Source: Candidatus Liberibacter solanacearum CLso-ZC1 (GTDB taxonomy: Bacteria > Pseudomonadota > Alphaproteobacteria > Rhizobiales > Rhizobiaceae). From it: a DNA stretch of 64,000 bases. Within the stretch, counting starts at the first letter, position 1, and each line of letters begins with the position of its first letter. A model generated the notes under the pieces. That model saw only the letters and a list, made by a program, of their open reading frames with translations, was not told where the DNA came from and made no database searches. The stretch spans positions 868,001 to 932,000 of the forward strand of contig NC_014774.1 in the NCBI RefSeq assembly GCF_000183665.1. Reading direction: 5' to 3'. Below, in pieces: positions 18,106 to 26,300 of this stretch. Position numbers and translations under genes: made by a program.

Positions 18106-18291
18106 ATGACTAACATTGAACAAAAACCACATCCCCATAAAGGACGTATCAGTATCCGTGATACAGCACGGATTGCTCAAGAAACAAATATTCGTATTGA
18201 GATTGAACGGGATGGAACAATCTATCGCTTTGAGCCTTTGAAGAAAAAGAAAAGGACAATCGCTGACGAAGAAGAAAATATCAGGCTATAA
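18106..18291 (+). CDS. Small phage-type protein, paralogue of 18633-18803
   Basis: The 61-residue protein starts at an ATG preceded by AAAGGAGAC. The core RISIRDTARIAQET-x-I-RIEIERDGTIYRFEPL matches the neighbour at 18633. Such short proteins with an alpha-helix followed by an I-E-I-x-x-D/N-G-x-hydrophobic strand are frequent just upstream of integrases in rhizobial phages and islands. The function is unknown and a DNA-binding or excision role is only a guess. The following frame continues directly after its TAA. Confidence 0.55.
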   Translation: MTNIEQKPHPHKGRISIRDTARIAQETNIRIEIERDGTIYRFEPLKKKKRTIADEEENIRL

Positions 18292-18636
18292 CAATGGTTC
18301 GTAACCTACAAGGGTAATAAGTACGGTTATCTGAGGCATGTTATCGTATCTCATATTGACCAAGGAAAAGACCTTTTAGTCATTCTAACACCTGAGGGTT
18401 ATGAGGCTTTTAAAGCCTATTTCAAAGATCAACCAGATATCAAAGTAACTCCTATAGCCATCTATCCCGCATCAGAAGAAGAGCGCTTAGAGAATCTCAA
18501 GAAAAGAGGATCTGAATCCAGCGAGGACGATGAAATAGATGTCTTAGAATACAAAGAATGGTTCGTGTGCAATGACGATTTGGACAAATCTGTCAGAAAA
18601 GTGAAAATAATAATAGAAGAGGTACGAAAAGCATGA
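18292..18636 (+). pseudogene. Open frame without a start codon, continuing the preceding frame
   Basis: After the TAA at 18289-18291 the same frame stays open for 114 codons: QWFVTYKGNKYGYLRHVIVS, then LLVILTPEGYEAFKAYF, VTPIAIYPASEEE, and finally KIIIEEVRKA with TGA at 18634-18636. No ATG or GTG stands near its beginning. An ATG two bases out of frame (18294) suggests a small indel destroyed the start. The stop overlaps the next start (ATGA), as in a compact operon. It looks like a once-functional phage gene. Readthrough of the TAA is possible but unsupported. No family recognised. Confidence 0.5.
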
Positions 18637-18803
18637 GTGCTAAGGGGAGCATTGACATTAGAAATGTCGCTAATATATCAAAAGACACCAAAATCCGCAT
18701 CGAGATAGAAAGGAATGGAACACTATACAGGTTTGATCCGTTTAGAACCAAAGTTGAAAAAGAAAAAGTAGAAGATGACGGACTTGATCCTTTTAGGGTT
18801 TAA
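18633..18803 (+). CDS. Small phage-type protein, paralogue of 18106-18291
   Basis: The 56 residues contain IDIRNVANISKDTKIRIEIE followed by RNGTLYRFDPF, matching the 61-residue neighbour closely over about 31 residues. The start codon overlaps the previous stop (ATGA), and the integrase fragment begins at the base after its TAA, so translation is probably coupled. The acidic tail VEKEKVEDDGLDPFRV differs from the paralogue's basic one. The function is unknown. Confidence 0.5.
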   Translation: MSAKGSIDIRNVANISKDTKIRIEIERNGTLYRFDPFRTKVEKEKVEDDGLDPFRV

Positions 18804-19259
18804 ATGAGCAGAAATACTAAATTACCTTTTGTGGTGCGAGAAAAAACAAGGCACGGAAAGATCATATACTATTTTAGGAAAGGCAAAGACGATAGAACCC
18901 GTCTACCTATTCCTAGTGATCCGAGTTTCATGCCCGCTTATTTGTCCGCTTTGTCAGGAATTCCAATAGAGCAATCCTCTATTAAGCCTGTCATTAAAGA
19001 GCCTCAAACGATGAGATGGTTGATAGAGCAATATCGTAAAAGCGGTCATTGGGCTAGTTTGGCATTAAAAACTAGGAAAAGAATTGATCAAGACTTTTCT
19101 AATATCATTAAAAACTCAGGAGATTTCGAATACAAAAAGATAACTGCAAAACACATTCGCTTAGGACTTGAACACAGAAAATCTACTCCCGCAAGTGCTG
19201 TTTTGTTTCTTTCTTCTATACGTTTAAGCTATGTAGGGACGAATAAAAATATCGAATGA
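18804..19259 (+). pseudogene. N-terminal fragment of a phage tyrosine recombinase
   Basis: It begins MSRNTKLPFVVREKTRHGKI, followed by a GRTRLP-like block (DDRTRLPIPSDPSF) and the core-binding SAM-like domain (TMRWLIEQYRKSGHWASLAL). It runs to PASAVLFLSSIRL, after which the frame leaves the family consensus and stops. The entire catalytic domain is missing here. The piece at 2338-2682 supplies a following part of a recombinase of apparently the same family. It probably cannot act alone. Confidence 0.75.
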
Positions 19260-19700
19260 GCATAAAAAGCCAACAAAGCCTTTAATGCGTACTACAACGC
19301 CAGCTAAAATGTTGTAACCAGTGTATCCAAGCAATCAAAAGAAATCATTTTTGATATTGCAAAAATCAAAGAATTGAATGTTTTTATGGATAATAACAAT
19401 CCCCTTTCATATGCTCTGAGTTTATATATTTCTCTTCATTGACGACGAAAAAAATAGATTCATAAGAAGTAAAATCTAATCGATATTAACCTAAAGAATT
19501 CATTATAGTTGCATATTTTATACTGTAAAAGACAAGAGTAATACTAAAAATATTTTCTCTAGGTATTGATTATAGAACATTATTCCTATAGAAATGAGGC
19601 CTGTTCAAATTTTTACATAGAATTCCTTGTCGTGGAAATGATAGAGAGCATAATATTGATAGCTGGATCTTAGGTGTTGAGTTTGGGAGACAAAGAGAAT
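19260..19700. other. Spacer after integrase remnant
   Basis: About 440 bases with no convincing gene. The beginning may hold further degraded integrase or phage sequence, but no frame is sustained. No tRNA or attachment-site repeat could be recognised. Confidence 0.4.
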
Positions 19701-20534
19701 ATGCATTATCGGAAGTTAGGGGTATGTATTTTTTTTCTATCTATGGGATATTTCATATTTTCAGATTGTAAGATCCTATCTTCAAAAACAAAATCAGACA
19801 TCCCTGTAATAAAAAACTTCCTTGATTCTCATATTCCTCAATGTGCTCACAATCTTGTGATTAGTGTTTGCTCAGCTCCTTTTTCGGGTATAGAAAAATT
19901 TTATCGACTGTTCCACGATAATCCCTTAAAAATCAGCGATCCTTTGCAATATGATCCAGATCAAAAAAAATTAGGTTTTTGGGGAAGCACCGCTCACAGT
20001 ATCGTAGAAGGAGCTGTAATCTATGGTATAGGAAATATTATAGGCTCCTCTTTTTCCGCCAATCCTTTTGTAGCCTCCCTAGTAGGTCTATTGACCATTA
20101 GTGCGACATATGGTCATCAAACTTCCGAGAATATGAAACATCTTGGGATTGATGAATCTACATCTCAAACACTCGGTTTGTTATCTGGTGGTTTTTACAT
20201 GCTTAGTTTTGCTATTCCCTATATCCATAGGGGAGACGTATCATTGAAAAAAATCATTAATGGCGCAGGACAACAGATTGCTACCAGAACAACAGAACAA
20301 TTAACCACGAATGGAACTTTATATTTTCAAGGATACGAAAAAGAAGAACCAACTGAGGGTTGGAGTAACTATACGGTTATAGTTGATGTGATTCTAACAG
20401 TTGGCCTAGGATTGATTAGTCGTTATCATGGTATGAAGAAATTAAAAAAAAAATCAACAACATCTCAAATCACAATCCCAATAAAACAAAACCATCTATT
20501 CAATACAAAAATTAGCACTAAATTTTACAGCTAA
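19701..20534 (+). CDS. Orphan exported or membrane protein, Gly/Ser-rich core
   Basis: From the ATG at 19701 (AGAG upstream; an in-frame GTG at 19674 is an alternative) the protein has 277 residues. The N-terminus HYRKLGVCIFFLSMGYFIFS looks like a signal sequence or anchor. The middle has weakly hydrophobic Gly/Ala/Ser-rich helices (IVEGAVIYGIGNIIGSSFSA; FVASLVGLLTISATYG; LGLLSGGFYMLSFAIPYI), followed by NGAGQQIATRTTEQLT and another hydrophobic stretch near 230. I recognise no family. The hydrophobic glycine-rich core recalls translocation or pore segments of secreted toxins, but that is speculation. It is isolated between phage remnants and folK. Confidence 0.5.
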   Translation: MHYRKLGVCIFFLSMGYFIFSDCKILSSKTKSDIPVIKNFLDSHIPQCAHNLVISVCSAPFSGIEKFYRLFHDNPLKISDPLQYDPDQKKLGFWGSTAHSIVEGAVIYGIGNIIGSSFSANPFVASLVGLLTISATYGHQTSENMKHLGIDESTSQTLGLLSGGFYMLSFAIPYIHRGDVSLKKIINGAGQQIATRTTEQLTTNGTLYFQGYEKEEPTEGWSNYTVIVDVILTVGLGLISRYHGMKKLKKKSTTSQITIPIKQNHLFNTKISTKFYS

Positions 20535-20635
20535 AAAGGAAAAAACCACCAACTAGGCTCTATCCTCTGCTGATGATGCAATAGATAAAGAGGTAATTTT
20601 TTCTTTATTATGTATGGGCTATTTTATTTTTAACA

Positions 20636-21181
20636 TTATAAATCACACCACCAATAGTATCCCTCATTGATAACTTGCACTCCACTAACATCGATTTTTT
20701 TAATCCAATCTATTACAGAAAAACCATGTATTACCATATGAGGAGCAACATCTGCTAATGGAACAAGGACAAAAGCTCTTTGGACAATATATGGATGCGG
20801 TATTGTTAAACGTTCTGTGGAAGAAGAATATTTCCCTGCCAAGAGGATATCAAGATCAATTGTGCGCGCGCCCCATTTTTCATTTCTCTGTCTTTTTAAA
20901 TTATTTTCAATCGAAAGAAGAATATCCAATAAAGAATCGGGGGATATTTTTGTTCTGACGAGTGCTACGGCGTTTAAAAAGAAATCCTGATCTATGTTTC
21001 CCCAAGGAACGGTCTTATATAAACGTGATACAGCAATGATCTCACAATTGTTATGTTGATGAATGAGATTTAATGCATGAGAAATATATTTTTTTTTATC
21101 TCCAATATTGCTACCTATTCCAATAGCAATAAAATCATCAGGATTGATCTTAATATTTATATTCGACTCTGGTTTCCACAT
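20636..21181 (-). CDS. folK: 2-amino-4-hydroxy-6-hydroxymethyldihydropteridine pyrophosphokinase
   Basis: It transfers pyrophosphate from ATP to the pterin in folate synthesis. HPPK motifs are IGIGSNIGDKKKYI at the N-terminus, SRLYKTVPWGNIDQDFFLNA, and the diagnostic WGARTIDLDILLAG, then LTIPHPYIVQRAFVLVPL. The length of 181 residues is normal. The start overlaps the end of folB by about 30 bases. It is the last gene of the folP-folB-folK operon. Confidence 0.95.
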   Translation of the reverse strand: MWKPESNINIKINPDDFIAIGIGSNIGDKKKYISHALNLIHQHNNCEIIAVSRLYKTVPWGNIDQDFFLNAVALVRTKISPDSLLDILLSIENNLKRQRNEKWGARTIDLDILLAGKYSSSTERLTIPHPYIVQRAFVLVPLADVAPHMVIHGFSVIDWIKKIDVSGVQVINEGYYWWCDL

Positions 21182-21518
21182 AATCCAGTATTCCTTGAAT
21201 TAACGCACTGGGTTTGCGAACAGCCACAACGATTCTCACAATTTCTCCAAATTGTTCATGCAATGCCTTTGCAATATCTGCGGCAAGAGCTTCGATAAGA
21301 TTTCTTTTGGTATTCATAATTATTTTCTCTGCTATGAAAAATACAGTACTATAATCAACTGTTTTTTCCAAAAGATCATTTTCCAAAGCAGTGTTTTGTG
21401 GAATTTCTATTTCTATGTCCACAAAAAATCTTTGTCCTTGCGCTTTTTCTTCTTTATATACTCCATGATAAGCAAAAAAAGCACAATTTTTCAAATATAT
21501 TGTATACGTCTGATTCAT
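21150..21518 (-). CDS. folB: Dihydroneopterin aldolase
   Basis: It cleaves dihydroneopterin to hydroxymethyl-dihydropterin, the substrate of FolK. The 122-residue protein has the family motifs FFAYHGVYKEEKAQGQRFFVD near the N-terminus, TVDYSTVF, and the late VRIVVAVRKPSA strand. It sits between folP and folK, with its start overlapping the folP stop. Confidence 0.93.
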   Translation of the reverse strand: MNQTYTIYLKNCAFFAYHGVYKEEKAQGQRFFVDIEIEIPQNTALENDLLEKTVDYSTVFFIAEKIIMNTKRNLIEALAADIAKALHEQFGEIVRIVVAVRKPSALIQGILDYVETRVEYKY

Positions 21519-22390
21519 TACTCTCGTTCTTTTGAAGAAATGTTTTTGGTTTTTATAATTGTATCCATCATACGCAAAGAATCTCTGTTTATGCTAACAT
21601 TATGCACCCTAAAAATCGCAGCTCCCTCGATTCTCAAGAAGCAATTTGCCGCAGCTGTAGTTGCATCGGAAGATCTATCTTTCTGCTCCATTTTCCCTAA
21701 AAATCGCTTGCGAGAAATGCCCACTAATATCGGCAAATTAAATTTTCTAAGCTTTGATACATTTGCCATCAGAGAAAAATTTTCTTGGATTTCTTTTGCG
21801 AATCCAAATCCTGGATCTATAACGATGGCATCACGAGAAATACCTTCATCATGAGCTATTTTTAGTGATTTTTCAAGGAAATAGTATTGATCTTCAAAAA
21901 CATCCGAAAGCTTTTTGCGACCACGCCCAGTGTGCATAATACAAACACCTGCTCCATATTGTGCAATTATTTTGGCCATATTTTTACCCTGTTGCAATCC
22001 ACATACATCATTGATGATGTGTGCTCCTGCCCTAATAGATAATTTTGCTGTTTCCGGGTGATAGGTGTCTACAGAAATAATAGCATCAGTTCGATCAGCT
22101 AATTCTTCTATAACAGGCAAAATACGTTCTTGTTCTTGTTTGGCAGTAATTGGAATGAATCCAGGGCGCGTAGACTCACCCCCAATATCAATAATATCTG
22201 CCCCTTCTTTCAAAGAACTAATGGCATGGGCAACGGCTTTTTTAGGCAGAAAATAATTTGCGCCATCGGAAAAAGAATCTGGTGTAACATTAACAATAGC
22301 CATAATACGAGCCACAGGCCCAACACTCATACTTTTACCATGGGCAAGCTTCCATATGAATTCAGGATATTTTTCTACATTAAATTTCAT
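21518..22390 (-). CDS. folP: Dihydropteroate synthase
   Basis: It condenses pABA with the pterin pyrophosphate; it is the sulfonamide target. Motifs are IMAIVNVTPDSFSDG (about 30-43), DIIDIGGESTRPGF, SVDTYHPE, IINDVCGLQQ, VIDPGFGFAKE and VGISRKRFLG. The 290-residue length is normal. It is the first gene of the fol operon, whose promoter must lie in the 22391-22800 spacer. Confidence 0.95.
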   Translation of the reverse strand: MKFNVEKYPEFIWKLAHGKSMSVGPVARIMAIVNVTPDSFSDGANYFLPKKAVAHAISSLKEGADIIDIGGESTRPGFIPITAKQEQERILPVIEELADRTDAIISVDTYHPETAKLSIRAGAHIINDVCGLQQGKNMAKIIAQYGAGVCIMHTGRGRKKLSDVFEDQYYFLEKSLKIAHDEGISRDAIVIDPGFGFAKEIQENFSLMANVSKLRKFNLPILVGISRKRFLGKMEQKDRSSDATTAAANCFLRIEGAAIFRVHNVSINRDSLRMMDTIIKTKNISSKERE

Positions 22391-22809
22391 TTTTTACTCT
22401 ATTGATCCTAATACTAGGCTCATTATATTACCAGTTACAATTATATCTGTGTTTTGTGCCAATGAATAGCATCTGTGTATAACATAGTATTGTGGTATAC
22501 TTAACCATTACGAATCGATAAGATGTGAATAGTGATCGTATAATCGTTGCTAAGTAAATGTGAAAAATATTTTTTCAATTTAATTCTTTAAGATAAGGCT
22601 TTGCTCATGCGTCCTCAAAAAGGATAAAATATGTCGTAAAGCTACATTACAACATGATTTTAGTTAAAAAATCATTAAGTTATTTTTAATCTATTGATTT
22701 TTTGAAAATGTTTTCATCGCATTTAATTAGGTTTTTCCGATAAAATTCAAAGGTTTATAGTAAATATTCTTTAAATGATCTGGGGGTCTAGCAATCTAAG
22801 GGTGTGTAT
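22391..22809. other. Divergent spacer between folP and the coiled-coil locus
   Basis: About 420 AT-rich bases separate divergent transcripts. They must include promoters for both sides. The only translation signal seen is TAAGGG upstream of the ATG at 22810. No hairpin, repeat or RNA gene was recognised. Confidence 0.45.
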
Positions 22810-23316
22810 ATGAACAATAAGAAACAGAGTAAAACAGCTTATAGAAAATCACTTAAAGAACACGAAGAATTGTCTATGCTAAAACCAGATAAAGATAAAA
22901 AAAATTATCAAGCTAAAGATACATACGACCGTAATCAAAAAAATAATCACCTTCCTGACAAGGATATTCAATCCACATCTGGATCGGAAGATATGAAAAA
23001 TACTAATGCCGAAAAAACTTTTAAAAGAATTTCTAACAAATACCTATCATCTGGATTATCGCCTGCGAATGATTTAAGTAGTGGAGGGATTACGCATATA
23101 CTACAAAATATTGGCAAAAATTCCCTGAGCATAGCGCTTCGTAATGCTTTTATATCCTCTTTGGTATGGTTTGCATGTGAATTAGGATTTATTGTCAAAT
23201 CCTATGCGAATTCATCTATGCCCTCGTTTTACGATTTTGCTATACGAACAGAAGCAATAATCTTTTTTTCAGCAATAACTTTTATCCCTATTTTGTTGTT
23301 TTTTCGTTTTTTATAA
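22810..23316 (+). CDS. N-terminal membrane part of the giant coiled-coil protein (frame 1)
   Basis: The polypeptide of about 168 residues has a very basic, polar N-terminus (about 1-100, many Lys/Asp/Asn). Two membrane helices follow (about 112-132 ISSLVWFACELGFIV; about 147-167 AIIFFSAITFIPILLFFRFL), then TAA directly. In rhizobial relatives, as I remember them, the same two-helix segment runs without a break into the R-A-R-D-M..S..ALRL start of the coiled-coil part, which here lies in the -1 frame. I chose the ATG at 22810 (TAAGGG upstream) over GTG 22804. It would anchor the coiled coil to the inner membrane if the frames are joined. Confidence 0.65.
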   Translation: MNNKKQSKTAYRKSLKEHEELSMLKPDKDKKNYQAKDTYDRNQKNNHLPDKDIQSTSGSEDMKNTNAEKTFKRISNKYLSSGLSPANDLSSGGITHILQNIGKNSLSIALRNAFISSLVWFACELGFIVKSYANSSMPSFYDFAIRTEAIIFFSAITFIPILLFFRFL

Positions 23317-23338
23317 TGATATCTCGTGCCCGAGATAT
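23307..23338 (+). promoter_or_regulatory. Candidate programmed -1 ribosomal frameshift site
   Basis: The heptamer T TTT TTA (23307-23313) is in the X XXY YYZ register of the upstream frame (codons CGT TTT TTA) and is followed at once by TAA. The spacer TAATG (5 bases) is followed by a perfect hairpin ATATCTCG-TGCC-CGAGATAT (23319-23338). A -1 slip yields ..RFFIMISRARDM.. and enters the 1670-codon frame. The ATG at 23316 overlapping the stop (TAATG) also allows termination-reinitiation. Sequence geometry is seen directly; function is inference. Confidence 0.55.
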
Positions 23339-26300
23339 GCATGATGCTTCTCAATCAATAGCTAAAATTGCGTTACGCCTTGTAGATCCAGAGGAATATT
23401 CCTCGGAGAAGATTTTGTCTATTAGTAGCGCCGTACGTAGAGAAATCATGACAATAACGGAGGAAATAGAGCGAGCTGTATCGCGCGCAAGCGATTTAGA
23501 AAAAATCGTTCGTTCTGAAATAGACGTACTTGAAGATAATTATAATAAAAACGAAGTACGTGCGCATAATATCACGCATAAACTCAGGGAGGAACGTGAG
23601 GCTATAGTTGATCATGGAATGCAATTGCGTACATCTATTGCTGAGGTTCATGAAGCATTAAAAGAAGAGCTTTCGCTCACAAGTGAGGAAATTTCTATTC
23701 ATCTATCAAGGGCAACAGATTCATTTCAATCCATTGTTGATATGCGCATAGCAAAATTGACCGACAAAACAAATCGAGTCGTGCAAGAATCAGCGGAAAC
23801 CATCTCTTCGAAAATAGATCAACTATTAGAGGTACTTGATTCATCATCTATGATCATTACTGAAGACTTTGATAATCGTATTGAAACTCTTTCTAATGCG
23901 CTTGATAATTCAGGTCGTAGTTTAGCTAATCATTTGAGCATACATGCGTCAATGCTAGGAAATAATACGGATAAGATTAGTCTTACACTAAAAGAACAAT
24001 CACACCAATTTACAGAATCTTTCACATCACACATATGTGAAATGTCCAAGTTCTTTTCGGAAAAACAAAGTTCTATTACTAGTACATTAAATGATATGAT
24101 CCAAAACTTACGGGTCTCTTTTCAGGAAAAAGAAGAACTTTTTCGTAATAATCTTCAATCCACTACAGATAACACACTATCTGAAGTAGATAATCGCACC
24201 AGTATTATAGAAAATACAATTAACAAATTCCTCACAGATACTGCCGAAACATTTAACAAGAGAATTGCTGAATTTGGTCATTTTTTCGAAAGAAACTTTA
24301 ATGAGTTTGAAACAACCTTAAAAGACAATATCAATAAGCTCAATGGATGTTTTGAAAACTCACATACCAATATGGAAGATCTCTTTATATCCAATATCAA
24401 AACAATTGATTCTAATTTAGACAAAAAGACCTTGATTCTTGAAGGTACTCTTTCTACTAAGCAAAATAATATCACTCATTTAACTGAGGCAAATGCAGAA
24501 AAACTAGAAAATATTTTAACAAATAGTATAGACAATCTCAAAGGTGTTCTGGATGAAAGGCGTCAGAAGATTGATACCGATCTTGGAAAGAAATCAGAAG
24601 AACTCTGCACTTCCTTTGACTCTTCATATCAAAAAGTGAGCAATGTTATTTCTGAGCGGGAGAAATCGTTTTCAAATTCTCTCATACGAGCACAATTGCA
24701 GTTTGAAGAAGCCCTTGCCGGTCGTCCTCAATCAATTATTGATTCTATTTCCAATAATATAAAGAAATTGACAGATACTATTTATGACAAAACAATGGTT
24801 TTGGCGGCTGCATTATCAGAAAACCAAAAAAGTCTTGATAATAGTCTTAAAAAACACGCTAGTGACGTCGTAAATAAAATAACAATTGCTGAATCTCAAT
24901 TAGTAAACCGCTTTACTGAAAGCTCTGAACAGATCGTCTTTTCCTACAGTAATAACAATAATAAATTAGAAAAAATTCTCAAACAACATCTTGCATCTCT
25001 AACCGATACGTTCAGCAATAAGAGTAGTCATGTCAATAATATGTTAGAAAGCTCTGCTGAAAATATTAAAAGTATGCTTTCCACCAATACAAAACGTATG
25101 GAAGAAGTTTTAAGCAATGGTAGTGAAAATATTGGATTAGAATTGTCAACAGTCAGCAATACAATTAGCCACTCTATTGACGATGTTAAAGCCATATCAA
25201 CGGAATTAGAACAAAGATGTCAAGGATTGGGAAATGACCTTATAAGCAATGCGAATAAAATTCTATTTTCTCTTGAAGAAGCTCAAGAGTTGTTAAACAA
25301 TACTTTTGCTAAGCGTAATGAGAATTTTGTAGATACTTTATCAGAGAATCAATCAAAATTTGAACATAATCTTGTAAGTAAATCTCAACTCATAATTGGG
25401 AGCCTTTCTCAAGATATTAAAAATATGACAGAAATAGCCTATGCTAAAGCAATGGATATGGCTAATTCTCTTACTAAAATCCAAGGTAATATTGGTGTTA
25501 CTTTAGACAATCATTCTCAGATAATATTGAAGAAGATTTCTGATGCTGATACGAACGTTGCCCAAGCATTTAAAGAGCGTATGGATAGCATTTGCCTAGC
25601 TTATAATGATAACCATCAAATTTTGGACAAGAAACTTTCCGATCACATAAATATTTTACAAGACGTTCTTGCAGGAAACGAAAGTAAAATGGATGGTTCA
25701 ATCGAATCTGCATCACAGTTCATTAAGAAGATCCTTGATGAAAATTCTGCTCGCATTGAGGCATTGTTGAATTACGGCAATGATTCAGTGAACAGTACCT
25801 TATTATGTTCTCATCAGAAATTTGATAGATTACTAAAAGAAAAGTCGGATGAACTTATCCAAGTTCTTGATAATAGTGCTTCTTCTTTATCTACAGCAGT
25901 GTCTAAAGAGACAATTAATTTACAAAACAACTTGAAAGAAAGAGAAGTTTCTCTATCACAGACGGTGAATGATTCTTCTTCCTCCTTCAAGGATTTGTCA
26001 GAAAATATTAATGATCTAACCCAAAAATTGGTTTCAGTTGTTGGCAACATGTCTCAATCCACAATCGATGTTTCTGGTCAATTAGAAGCATCTATGGATT
26101 CCGTAAACGAAAAAGTCCAAAAATGCAGAGAGTTCTTTGGAGAAAAGATTGCTATCTTTATGAATGAAATATCCAAAATAATGGAAGTTTCAGAACAAAG
26201 AATATCTCAAAGAACACAGGAAATTTCACAGCAACTACTACAAAACAATGATGTTGTCACGGATCAGATCATAGACAATACTTCTCGTATTAGCGGAGAA

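Noticed and set aside
17979..18112. Open frame reading NWKALTQDDDIFGMKRAYVF and on, upstream of the 61-residue gene.
   Set aside because: It has no ribosome binding site at any ATG and overlaps the strong AAAGGAGAC signal of the next gene; probably chance or phage debris.
20758..22405. Long plus-strand frames across the fol operon (for example 200 codons at 21252-21854).
   Set aside because: They are antisense shadows of folB and folP, with no motif or ribosome binding site.
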